From positions 62,001-126,000 of the forward strand of contig JBEEOW010000008.1 in the NCBI GenBank assembly GCA_041191405.1: DNA of 64,000 bases. Reading direction: 5' to 3'. Position numbers and translations under genes: made by a program. Numbering within the stretch: the stretch's first letter is position 1; each line of letters begins with the position of its first letter. Positions 46,650 to 54,891 of the stretch are shown here, one piece after another. The notes beneath the pieces are model-generated. The model did no database searches. It was not told the DNA's origin and worked only from the letters and a program-made list of their open reading frames with translations. Origin of the DNA: JBEEOW01 sp041191405. GTDB taxonomy: Bacteria; Bacteroidota; Bacteroidia; Cytophagales; UBA9547.

Positions 46650-47591
46650 ATGATAATTACCGCTTTAGAAATACGTCAAAAAACTTTTTTAAAAGGATTT
46701 AGAGGTTATGAAACCGAGGAAGTAGATGCATTTTTAAATTCTCTTTCGCAAGAATGGGAGAAAATGGTTGAAACCACTCGTGAACTAAAACGCAAATGTG
46801 ATGTTGCTGAGCAAGAAAGTGCTAAAATGAAAGATATGGAATCTTCTCTTTTTAGAACTTTAAGAACTGCTGAAGAAGCTAGTTCGGCTATTATTGCTCA
46901 AGCTGAGCTTAGTGCAGCAAATAAAATTGCTGACGCTGAATCAACTGCACGAGCAATGCTCGAAGATGCATCTGTGCAATCATCTGCAATAATTAAAGAT
47001 GCTGAGTTAAGGTCAAACAATGCTTTACTTGATTTAGAAGCTAGGGTGGCTTCATTAACTAAACAAGTTCAAATATTAGAAGCAAATAGAAATAAATTAT
47101 CTACAGAATTAAGAACTGTAGCTGAAAATACTCTTCAATATTTAAATACATTATCTGTAAATGATACAGTTGCAGTAAATGATTATTTATTTCAAGAGTC
47201 TGTAAATAATATTGTTACAGAGTCAAATGATAATAATACAAATGAATCATTTTTTGATAATTTAGATTCTGAAATTGAGGTAGAAATTGAACAACCAATG
47301 GTTATGTCAGCTGTTGTTGAAGAAAGCATAGCTTCAATTGAAGAAAATATTGTTGCAGAAATAAATGTTGAGGAACAAGAAGAAAAATTATCCATTCCTT
47401 TAAATGTTGAATTTAAAAGTACTCAAATTGATGAAGTGGAGGATGAGATTCAATCTATAGATGAATCGAAATTTCATACAGTGGTTTTAGTGGATAAATC
47501 GGATGATGAAATTTCAAGAAACCCAAAGCCTACTGCACAAACTACTTATCAGGAAGAAGAAGATTTATCTTTCTTTGATATGATTAAATAA
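46650..47591 (+). CDS. DivIVA-domain coiled-coil protein
   Basis: 313 residues. The N-terminal DivIVA motif is clear: ITALEIRQKTFLKGFRGYETEEVDAFLNSLSQEWE, followed by a long coiled coil (about 35-165, Ala/Glu/Leu-rich). The second half is acidic and low-complexity (Glu/Asn-rich, about 175-313), unlike Gram-positive DivIVA proteins, and ends in FFDMIK. DivIVA-type proteins bind curved membrane and direct polar growth or division; in this phylum the role is uncharacterised. A terminator hairpin follows at 47619-47650. Confidence 0.85.
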   Translation: MIITALEIRQKTFLKGFRGYETEEVDAFLNSLSQEWEKMVETTRELKRKCDVAEQESAKMKDMESSLFRTLRTAEEASSAIIAQAELSAANKIADAESTARAMLEDASVQSSAIIKDAELRSNNALLDLEARVASLTKQVQILEANRNKLSTELRTVAENTLQYLNTLSVNDTVAVNDYLFQESVNNIVTESNDNNTNESFFDNLDSEIEVEIEQPMVMSAVVEESIASIEENIVAEINVEEQEEKLSIPLNVEFKSTQIDEVEDEIQSIDESKFHTVVLVDKSDDEISRNPKPTAQTTYQEEEDLSFFDMIK

Positions 47592-47618
47592 TAAAATATT
47601 GATATTGAAAATTTTTAC

Positions 47619-47650
47619 AAAAAGCTGATTATTGATTTAGTCAGCTTTTT
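47619..47650 (+). terminator. Intrinsic terminator after the DivIVA gene
   Basis: AAAAAGCTGA / TCAGCTTTTT with a 12-nt loop, followed by TTATTTC, 27 bp after the stop. Confidence 0.75.
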
Positions 47651-47654
47651 TTAT

Positions 47655-47777
47655 TTCTCCCGCTGATTTTCGCCGATTTTTTTCGCTGATTCCCGCTGAT
47701 TTAATTGAAAGTAAAATCCTATAAATATTTTTATTCTGTGTTTATCAGCGGTTAAAATCTGCGTTTATCCGCGGGTG
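47655..47777. repeat. Degenerate CGCTGATTT-type repeat block
   Basis: Four forward CGCTGAT/CGCCGAT units (about 47660-47700), an AT-rich spacer, then inverted units ATCAGCGGTTAAAATCTGCG and TTATCCGCGGG (about 47745-47777). The two halves could fold on each other. It sits in the convergent gap between the DivIVA and kinase genes. Confidence 0.6.
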
Positions 47778-47785
47778 ATTGAATA

Positions 47786-49018
47786 TTATTTTTGGAAAAA
47801 TTGTAATGTGAAGCTACATCCTAAATTTGTTGTAGAAGTAAAATATTTTTTACCTTTAAGCTGCATAGTAAATGCATCTATTAAGTTCATTCCTAGAGAA
47901 TTATCTTTAATATCTTTTTCAATATCAAACCCTATTCCATCATCTTTGTAATGAAGTGTAACTTCTTTTTCATTTTCGGTAAGATTGATGTAAATATTGC
48001 CAGACTCTTTATTTCTAAATGCATGTTTATATGAATTTGTTAACAATTCATTTATCAATAATGAAAATGGAAGTGCTTCTGTCATTGTTAAACTCACATT
48101 TTCAATTTCAGTGTGAATTTTAATAGTATTAAATTTATTGTCGTAACATATATTAATATGTTCAATTAGAATGTTTAAAAATGAACGCATGTCAATTTTT
48201 TCAATTGTATTTTGTTCATAAAATTTTTCATGTAACAAGGCGATTGATTTTATTCTGGCACTAGTATCATTCAGAATATTCGAAAGTTTATTATCTTTTA
48301 CATAAAAATTTTGTAATTCAAGTAATCCAGAAATGTAGGATAAATTATTTTTTACTCGATGATGTACTTCTGCTAATAATATATCTTTCTCTTTCAGTGT
48401 TTCTTCTAATTTTTCATTCATTTTATTTTTTTGTTCAATTTCAATGTTTAGTTGTTTGTTTGCCTTTTCTATAAGTTTGATGTAATTGTCATTGTTTTTA
48501 GCAAAAATTGTTATGAGTATGTAGCTGAAAATCATGCTAAATACAAAATTGTAGCCATACATAAGTGTTTTTAAGTTATTTTCAATTTCTAATTTTGTAA
48601 TTAGATTATAATCATCAAGAATGAAAGTGAGTAAAAATGTTAATATATATATTCCCATAGTTATATAGATGGGCAACTTTTTTCTAAAATCAAAAAGTAA
48701 ATATATTAAATGTGGAGATGCAAAAATATAAAATACAATTCCTGTGTTAAAACCAAGAAATAACGAAAAACCTAAAACACCTAAAATGGTAACCAATATG
48801 ATTGAAAATCTTGCAAAATTGTGATGCCCTAGTTTGTTATAATGTCTAATTGCCCAAAACATACATCCCACCACACCAACCATTGCTGAAATTTCATAAA
48901 TACCCATTACAAGATATAATGGTACTGAAATCCATGAGATAATAGCTGTAGTTAAGCAAAATTTATCAATTGTTTTGATAATTGATTCTTTACTCTGTAT
49001 GTGTTTAAATTCTTTCAT
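47786..49018 (-). CDS. Membrane histidine kinase, HisKA_2 type, copy 1
   Basis: 410 residues. Six or so transmembrane helices (about 18-180) with the loop LGFNTGIVFYIFASPHLIYLLFDFRKK, then a coiled-coil linker and a HisKA_2/HWE-like kinase: EVHHRVKNNLSYISGLLELQ (His219 or 220 is the phosphoacceptor), SLLINELLTNSYKHAF, ending with a GIGFDIEKD ATPase loop and NSLGMNLIDAF. Shares the whole layout and length with the next gene (49034); clearly a tandem duplicate. Last of a six-gene co-directional group; spacing to its twin 15 bp. No receiver domain. Confidence 0.88.
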   Translation of the reverse strand: MKEFKHIQSKESIIKTIDKFCLTTAIISWISVPLYLVMGIYEISAMVGVVGCMFWAIRHYNKLGHHNFARFSIILVTILGVLGFSLFLGFNTGIVFYIFASPHLIYLLFDFRKKLPIYITMGIYILTFLLTFILDDYNLITKLEIENNLKTLMYGYNFVFSMIFSYILITIFAKNNDNYIKLIEKANKQLNIEIEQKNKMNEKLEETLKEKDILLAEVHHRVKNNLSYISGLLELQNFYVKDNKLSNILNDTSARIKSIALLHEKFYEQNTIEKIDMRSFLNILIEHINICYDNKFNTIKIHTEIENVSLTMTEALPFSLLINELLTNSYKHAFRNKESGNIYINLTENEKEVTLHYKDDGIGFDIEKDIKDNSLGMNLIDAFTMQLKGKKYFTSTTNLGCSFTLQFFQK

Positions 49019-49033
49019 TAAAATTTTAAAACA

Positions 49034-50266
49034 TTATATAGTAAAATTTAATTTTAGTGAAATCCCTTTGTTAGATTCTGAATAAAAATCTTTTTGTGAT
49101 TTTAATTGTTTTGTAAATGCATCAATGAGATTTAAACCTAATGAATTTTCTTTCATTTCGTTTTTTAGATTAAATCCATTTCCATTATCAGTATAAAGGA
49201 AATTTATAGTGCTGTTATCAAGTTTTAGTTTAATTTGAATTTCAGGTTTTTCAATATTTTTAAATGCGTGTTTCAAGGAATTTGTAATTAATTCATTAAT
49301 TAATAATGACAAAGGTAGTGCTTTATTCATTTGAAGATGAATATTATCAATGTTTAAAATATAATTTACATTTTGATTGAATTTTGATTTGTATCTTAAG
49401 GTAAGGTGTTTTATTAAAATGTCAATAAATGATTTAAACTCAATTTGTTCAAGGGATTTATGTTCATAAAATTTTTCATGTAACAATGCAATTGCTTTAA
49501 TTCTTGTGCTTGAATCACTAAGTATATTTGAAAGTGTTGCATCTGAAACATAGAAATTTTGCAATTCTAATAAACCTGAAATAAATGCTAAATTATTTTT
49601 AACTCTATGATGAACTTCTGCTAATAATTTATCTTTATCGTTTAAATTTTGGGTTAATTGTTCGTGTATTTTGTTTTTTTGTTGAACTTTTTCATTTAAT
49701 AACAAATTTGTTTCTTCAAGTAAATGAATGTATTCGTCATTATTTTTTGCAAAAATGCTTATTAAAACAAAGCAAAAAATTAAACTAAAAATAAAGTTTA
49801 GTCCAAATATTATATCTTTAATATGTGAAGGAATTGTTATACCATTAAAAATTTTGAAATAATCGAGTATAAATGTGAGTATAAATGCAACAATGTATAA
49901 AAACATTGATAAGTATAAAGGCTGTTTTTTTCTAAAATTAAATAGTAAATATATTAAATGTGGTGAAGCAAAAATGTAAAATACAAATCCAGAGTTGAAT
50001 CCTAGATATGCAGAGAATATTAATATTCCTATAATTGAAACCGATATTATTGAAAATTTTGCAGCTTTATGATGTTTCTTTTTATTTAATAGAATAATTA
50101 ATCCAAAACATAAACTAATAATACCAATAAACAATGCCATAGTATATAATCCTAAAACCATATAAAAGCAAAATGACATTGCTGTTAATAAAGCAGTAGT
50201 ATATGAAAAGGAGTCAATTGTTTTAATGATTGACTCCTTACTATGAATATGTTGTAATTCAGACAT
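49034..50266 (-). CDS. Membrane histidine kinase, HisKA_2 type, copy 2
   Basis: 410 residues, same architecture as copy 1: membrane sensor with LGFNSGFVFYIFASPHLIYLLFNFRKK, phosphoacceptor region EVHHRVKNNLAFISGLLELQ, LLINELITNSLKHAF and GNGFNLKNEMKENSLGLNLIDAF. N-termini also match (LQHIHSKESIIKTID). Copies differ mostly in the membrane helices, consistent with different inputs. The start overlaps the preceding membrane-protein stop by 8 bp, showing translational coupling. Confidence 0.88.
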   Translation of the reverse strand: MSELQHIHSKESIIKTIDSFSYTTALLTAMSFCFYMVLGLYTMALFIGIISLCFGLIILLNKKKHHKAAKFSIISVSIIGILIFSAYLGFNSGFVFYIFASPHLIYLLFNFRKKQPLYLSMFLYIVAFILTFILDYFKIFNGITIPSHIKDIIFGLNFIFSLIFCFVLISIFAKNNDEYIHLLEETNLLLNEKVQQKNKIHEQLTQNLNDKDKLLAEVHHRVKNNLAFISGLLELQNFYVSDATLSNILSDSSTRIKAIALLHEKFYEHKSLEQIEFKSFIDILIKHLTLRYKSKFNQNVNYILNIDNIHLQMNKALPLSLLINELITNSLKHAFKNIEKPEIQIKLKLDNSTINFLYTDNGNGFNLKNEMKENSLGLNLIDAFTKQLKSQKDFYSESNKGISLKLNFTI

Positions 50267-50918
50267 TAAAAGTTTTGTGCGTTTTAGTTATATAAGCTGC
50301 AAATCCTAAATCTAGAATAAAACAACTACTTGCCATTGTGTGTAAAAGATAATTTTCAGGGTAAATATAAAACATTGAAACCGTAATACAGCCAGTACCT
50401 ATGAATTTTGACCAAGCAACTAATGGCGAAAAATACTTTGGATTATTTCTTAGATATACAATTGGATATAGCATTGATATAATTATATTTAGAATATAAC
50501 CTGAGTTTGCTCCAATTTTTGTGTCAAATCCTTGGTAAACAAAAAAATAATTTAACGGTAGCCATAAAACCAATAATGCTAATAATATTAGTTTGAAATG
50601 TTTTTTTACCACAGGAATGTCAATTTGTTTATCTCCATAAATAAATACCATGGCAAATATGAAAACATCCATAAAAAAACAAGCTTGATAAGCTAACACA
50701 TAGAGCTGACCAGTATTTGGATGATAAATAAAACTCCAAACAAATTCCCAAGCTATGTTGCCTGCTGCAATTACAAATGGCATTTCTACAAATTTGGTTT
50801 TGATGATATTTCGAACCAATACTAAATAAGTGATGCACCAAAAAAAACAACCAATGCCATTCCAAACTAATTGAGTGGTGGTATAATCTTTGGTATTAAT
50901 CCAGTAAACTAAATCCAT
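50259..50918 (-). CDS. Polytopic membrane protein resembling Pyr4/PaxB-type terpene cyclases
   Basis: 219 residues, about seven transmembrane helices. The phrase IAAGNIAWEFVWSFIYHP carries Glu58 and the last helix SSCFILDLGFAAYITK carries Asp203, spaced like the two essential acids of Pyr4-family integral-membrane terpene cyclases. Conserved helix lengths agree, but the match is by eye and bacterial relatives are poorly characterised. Starts 11 bp after the MpaB-like oxygenase and overlaps the kinase gene, so it is firmly inside this operon. An alternative is an unrelated small sensor membrane protein serving the kinases. Confidence 0.55.
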   Translation of the reverse strand: MDLVYWINTKDYTTTQLVWNGIGCFFWCITYLVLVRNIIKTKFVEMPFVIAAGNIAWEFVWSFIYHPNTGQLYVLAYQACFFMDVFIFAMVFIYGDKQIDIPVVKKHFKLILLALLVLWLPLNYFFVYQGFDTKIGANSGYILNIIISMLYPIVYLRNNPKYFSPLVAWSKFIGTGCITVSMFYIYPENYLLHTMASSCFILDLGFAAYITKTHKTFNV

Positions 50919-50929
50919 AATTTTTTATT

Positions 50930-52135
50930 TTATCTTAAATTCCAACTTTCTTTTAATGATGATGGGATGTAAAATTCAGTATTGTAGGTTTTTAAATGTT
51001 GATTAATCATTCCTTGCAAAAACTTTTGACTAAATGTTGAAAATAAATACCTAAATATGGTGCTTTTGTTTTCAATTTTTGTGAGCTTTTTCAGAATAAA
51101 TAGGAAAATCCAACCTTTAAATTTATCAAAAATACTTAGTTTTTTATTTACACCTAATGATTTTAAAATGTTTACATTTATTTTTTTTGAAACATCTTTA
51201 ACATAATAATTAATTAAATAATAGGGGAGTGTATCCATTAATATTTTATCAATTAAGGTATCATTCATGAAATTTGTAGAAAAATCAAGTAACGAAGTGG
51301 TTAATTGTTTACCTTCTAAGCTTTCATCATTATTTCTTTGAATTATTGCTATTCCTAATTCCCAACCTTCTTTAAAACTGTTGGGGTAAAATTTGGGTGA
51401 AAGTCCAATGAAATGACCAACAATATTCCAACAATGTTGGTAAGCATCTTTTTCTTCATCGGTTAAAATAGCTCCCATTTGTTCAATTCCATCAATAACC
51501 AAAGCTGAAAAAGCCATCAAAGTGCCAGCCATTTCCTCTTGATTTATTGGTTTACCAAAAGTTTCAACATCCCATCCGTGTGGGTTGTATTTGGGATTAA
51601 CTAAAAAATAACGAATGGCAGCGTGATAAAGTCTAACTTTTTTTATTGTAATAATTCCTTTACCTTCAATATCAAAACCTCCAGGCGACATTACATTAAT
51701 TACCATTTGAGAAGTTTCAAAAAGTCGTCTCATGGTTCTTGCAATGTCTTTGTCTCCACCAGTTAATCTACCTGTTGCAGTTAAAACTTTTGCTCCGTTT
51801 TTACACAAATAACATAAAGGTAAGGCTTTGAAATTAAGTACAATAGCTATTTGAGGGGCAAATCTTAAATATACATTTTGGGCTAATTCAATTTTATTTC
51901 TGTCAGCCCAATATGGTAAATCCATTTCTTTTTTAAAATAGTTATTTACCGAACGATGTAAATTCGGATTTTGTGCTAAATCGTTGTTGTCGTTAAGGAG
52001 TTTGAATAAATGTCTTAACTCTTCAAAATCGTTTTCTTGAGCTATTTCATGAATTATACTTTCTGCATATTCATCAGTTTGGTAACTCATTGATTTTAAA
52101 AAATCTATGTTCAATTTTTGTAAATTTTGATTCAT
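50930..52135 (-). CDS. MpaB/DUF2236-family oxygenase
   Basis: 401 residues. Typical phrases of the heme-dependent DUF2236 family (latex-clearing/MpaB group): LPLCYLCKNGAKVLTATGRL, AR-x-MRR-LFETSQMV, GIITIKKVRLYHAAIRYFL (the His is the likely axial heme ligand) and MAGTLMAFSALVIDGIEQMG. MpaB proteins cleave polyprenyl chains by oxygenation. Two hydrophobic helices near 325-345 suggest membrane association. It is co-directional with a kinase (101 bp upstream) and a Pyr4-like gene (11 bp downstream), hinting at terpenoid chemistry or a signal derived from it (inference). Confidence 0.82.
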   Translation of the reverse strand: MNQNLQKLNIDFLKSMSYQTDEYAESIIHEIAQENDFEELRHLFKLLNDNNDLAQNPNLHRSVNNYFKKEMDLPYWADRNKIELAQNVYLRFAPQIAIVLNFKALPLCYLCKNGAKVLTATGRLTGGDKDIARTMRRLFETSQMVINVMSPGGFDIEGKGIITIKKVRLYHAAIRYFLVNPKYNPHGWDVETFGKPINQEEMAGTLMAFSALVIDGIEQMGAILTDEEKDAYQHCWNIVGHFIGLSPKFYPNSFKEGWELGIAIIQRNNDESLEGKQLTTSLLDFSTNFMNDTLIDKILMDTLPYYLINYYVKDVSKKINVNILKSLGVNKKLSIFDKFKGWIFLFILKKLTKIENKSTIFRYLFSTFSQKFLQGMINQHLKTYNTEFYIPSSLKESWNLR

Positions 52136-52236
52136 CGAAAATTATTAAATAGTAAATAATTAATTTGAAATATGTTTTTCAAACGAAAAAAGTTATAAAT
52201 TGGTTTTGTCCAATTTTAAAAAAAAATAAAATGATT

Positions 52237-53634
52237 TTAAATATCTTTCTTGCCTAAATTAACTATGAATTTAGTACCTATATTTAGTTCGCTTTCAATT
52301 GATACATCTCCACCAAGCATTTGTGCTTGTGTTTGAACTAAGTATAAACCCAAACCTCTTCCTTCAACATGTGAATGAAAACGCTTATAAGGTTTAAATA
52401 TTTTATTATTGTTTTTATTTAAATCTATACCTAAACCATTATCTTCAACACTTAAAAATACAAATTCATCTTTAGTATATGTCTTTATTTTTATAATACA
52501 TTCCGTATTAGGTTTCCTATATTTAATTGCATTTGTTATTAAATTATGTAAAATTGAATGTATGAAACTATTAACACTTTGAATTTTAGGTATTTCTTCA
52601 AAATCGGCTAATATTTTTATATTTTTTCCTTCAAACGTATTTTTTTCACTAATTAATATAGAGTTTAATTCATCTTCAAATGCAACTATTTTGTTTTTTT
52701 CGGTTAAATCTTTTTGAATCGATAATATTTCATTCATATCAATAATTACATTATCGAGTTTGTGAGCAGCAACAAAAATTGCATTTAAATATTCTTTTTT
52801 TTCTTCTTCTGTATTTTCTGTTTCATTTAGAATTGTTACAATACCTTTTAAATTTGCGATTGGAGAACGAAGGTTATGCGATACCATTTGACTAAAATGA
52901 TTTACTCTTTCGTAAGCTAATTGTAACTCAGAAAATAATTTTCTAAGCCTTTTTTCTGAAATTTTTCTTTGTTCAATTTCATCTTGTAGACTTTTTTCTT
53001 TTTCGTTTAATGATTTATTTTTCTTTAAAATTTCAATAATAAAATTAGTGTTTAATCTTAAAACATAGTTCATTAATAAGGTTGAAAGTATTACAATAAA
53101 TACAATGTTTATTGAGTAAAGTATAAAACTAGTGTCTTTATTTAATATTGAACTATCAACTTTTGGGAATAATGAGTTATTTGGAAATTTTATATATAGA
53201 AAAAAAGTAAAAAGGTAAATTAATATTGAAAATATAATTTCTTTTTTTCTACTTAAGTCATAAAGTGATAAAATAAAAGTCGGACCTAATAATATGTATA
53301 AATGTACTCCTGAGTCAATTCCACAAAATGATGCAAAAGTGAAAATGCCAAAATTTGCAGTTATAGTATGTAATATTTTTGCTATTTCAAATTTTCCCTT
53401 ATAAACTATCCATGCAATAATAAAATAGCTTATAGGTTGAGATATACAAATTAACGCTTCTCTATATAATGTTAAAGTAATTAAAACAGAACTAAATATA
53501 ATGCCAAACAATGCAGATATTAAACACACCCTCATTGTCATTTTCATTCTAATGTGTTCAATATTAGAAAATTGAGAATTATTGAATTTGTCTAAATTTA
53601 TTAAAAAATTAAGATTTTTTATATAATTATTCAT
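52237..53634 (-). CDS. Membrane histidine kinase, HisKA type
   Basis: 465 residues. Six transmembrane helices (about 35-190) with CGIDSGVHLYILLGPTFILSLYDLSRKK, the same pattern as the sensor loops in the kinases at 47786 and 49034. A coiled coil (about 200-245) leads to a classical HisKA domain: VSHNLRSPIANLKGI with His253, then an ATPase domain with LHNLITNAIKYRKP, DNGLGIDLNKNNN, FHSHVEGRGLGLYLV. Its class differs from the two HisKA_2 kinases, so the sensor has been joined to different outputs. Lies 6 bp after the response regulator gene, its likely partner. Confidence 0.88.
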   Translation of the reverse strand: MNNYIKNLNFLINLDKFNNSQFSNIEHIRMKMTMRVCLISALFGIIFSSVLITLTLYREALICISQPISYFIIAWIVYKGKFEIAKILHTITANFGIFTFASFCGIDSGVHLYILLGPTFILSLYDLSRKKEIIFSILIYLFTFFLYIKFPNNSLFPKVDSSILNKDTSFILYSINIVFIVILSTLLMNYVLRLNTNFIIEILKKNKSLNEKEKSLQDEIEQRKISEKRLRKLFSELQLAYERVNHFSQMVSHNLRSPIANLKGIVTILNETENTEEEKKEYLNAIFVAAHKLDNVIIDMNEILSIQKDLTEKNKIVAFEDELNSILISEKNTFEGKNIKILADFEEIPKIQSVNSFIHSILHNLITNAIKYRKPNTECIIKIKTYTKDEFVFLSVEDNGLGIDLNKNNNKIFKPYKRFHSHVEGRGLGLYLVQTQAQMLGGDVSIESELNIGTKFIVNLGKKDI

Positions 53635-53640
53635 TTATAA

Positions 53641-54024
53641 CTAGCAAGTATAATATTTTAAAATATCATTCATTTTATCAAAGAAAACTGGTTTAGAGCA
53701 AAATTCTAAAACATCCGGATGTTTATTAGCTTTCTGCATATCTCCTGCATCAATGGATGAAGATATAATTACAATTTTTGATTTATTTGAAAAATTTGAA
53801 TAAATATCCAAGAATTCCCAACCTGTCATTTCTGGCATGTTTAAATCAAGTAAAATTAAGCATGGTTGCTTTTGAATTTCATTTGATTTAAGATGAGTGA
53901 GAGCATTTTCAGGATTTGAAAAAAAAGTAATTTTAACTAATGGGTCTATTTTTTTGATAACGTTTTTCACTAACATAAATTGAAGTTCGTCATCATCAAC
54001 TAAAATAATCTCTTTTTCCTCCAT
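53641..54024 (-). CDS. Single-domain response regulator (CheY-like)
   Basis: 127 residues, receiver domain only. Acidic pocket DDDE near residue 10, phosphoacceptor Asp in LILLDLNMPEMTGWEFL (about residue 60), Ser/Thr switch in VIISSS, and Lys in FCSKPVFF. No output domain, so it probably relays phosphate or binds a partner. Starts a six-gene group; its TAACTTTG element lies at 54057-54064. Confidence 0.9.
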   Translation of the reverse strand: MEEKEIILVDDDELQFMLVKNVIKKIDPLVKITFFSNPENALTHLKSNEIQKQPCLILLDLNMPEMTGWEFLDIYSNFSNKSKIVIISSSIDAGDMQKANKHPDVLEFCSKPVFFDKMNDILKYYTC

Positions 54025-54056
54025 AAATAAATGTAATAGTGTGTGCTTGTACGTTT

Positions 54057-54064
54057 CAAAGTTA
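54057..54064 (-). promoter_or_regulatory. Possible -7 element of the kinase/oxygenase operon
   Basis: On the minus strand TAACTTTG fits TAnnTTTG, 32 bp before the response regulator ATG. The upstream -33 position is AT-rich without a clear TTG. Confidence 0.4.
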
Positions 54065-54216
54065 AGATTGTTATAATTATTTTTTATTTCTTTTTTTATA
54101 TTTTTTATTCTTTTATAAATAATTATGTTTTGTAAAAATATGTTAAGTATTTAAATGGCCTCTTTGTAAATATTTTCTCTTTAAATTAAAGATTAGCTAA
54201 AATCACTGTCTTTTGT

Positions 54217-54224
54217 TATTTTTG
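54217..54224 (+). promoter_or_regulatory. Possible -7 element of the NeuD-aroB operon
   Basis: TATTTTTG fits TAnnTTTG, 22 bp before the ATG at 54247. A weak TTAG lies near the expected -33. Confidence 0.4.
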
Positions 54225-54246
54225 TAAATAATAGAAATAGAAATTC

Positions 54247-54879
54247 ATGGAAAATCCTGTAATAATATTTGGTGCTAAAGGTTTAGGTAAAGTTGCACTC
54301 GAAATTTTTAAAAGTAATGGTGTAGATGTACTTTGCTTTTTAGATGATGATAAAACTTTGCATCAAACTGAAATTGAAGATGTTACCGTTTTGGGTAGCA
54401 CTGAAGATGAAAATTATACCAATTTATTAGGGAAAAAAGCCGAAGCATTCGTGGCTAGTGATGATATGAAATATCGTAAATCGCTTGTAAATACTATAGT
54501 TGACGAATACAAGGCAATGCCTGTAAATGCTATTCACTCAAGAGCAAATGTGGCAAGTAGTGCAATAATCGGACATGGAAATTTAATTGCAAACGGTGCA
54601 ACCATTGATACTTACGCAACAGTTGGAAATCACTGTATTATCAATACAAATGCTTTGGTAAACTACGAAGCAACTATTGGTGACTTTGTACAAATTGGTT
54701 CAGGTGCAATTGTAAATGCTAATGTTACCATTGAAGATGGAGCTTTTATTGGAAGTGGAGCAATATTGGTAAGTGGAATTACAATTGGGAAAAATGCACA
54801 AATTGGTGCAGGATCGGTTGTAATTTCTAGCGTTGAAAAAGGAAAGCGAGTTTTCGGTAATCCAGCTGCAGCACTTTAA
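54247..54879 (+). CDS. NeuD/PglB-type sugar O- or N-acetyltransferase
   Basis: 210 residues. An N-terminal Rossmann-like PglB domain (VIIFGAKGLGKVALEIFK, VDVLCFLDDDKT) is followed by a left-handed beta-helix of hexapeptide repeats (IGHGNLIANGATIDTYATVG, and VQIGSGAIVNANVTIEDGAF onward), ending GKRVFGNPAAAL. Such enzymes acetylate nucleotide sugars or sialic acid-type sugars with acetyl-CoA. Twelve bases before aroB on the same strand, likely one transcript, though a metabolic link is not evident. Confidence 0.88.
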   Translation: MENPVIIFGAKGLGKVALEIFKSNGVDVLCFLDDDKTLHQTEIEDVTVLGSTEDENYTNLLGKKAEAFVASDDMKYRKSLVNTIVDEYKAMPVNAIHSRANVASSAIIGHGNLIANGATIDTYATVGNHCIINTNALVNYEATIGDFVQIGSGAIVNANVTIEDGAFIGSGAILVSGITIGKNAQIGAGSVVISSVEKGKRVFGNPAAAL

Positions 54880-54891
54880 TTAAGATTTAAA

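Noticed and set aside
50629..50865. Alternative frame (78 codons, Cys/His-rich) within the Pyr4-like gene
   Set aside because: It is an out-of-frame reading of transmembrane codons in a gene with clear coupling to its neighbours.
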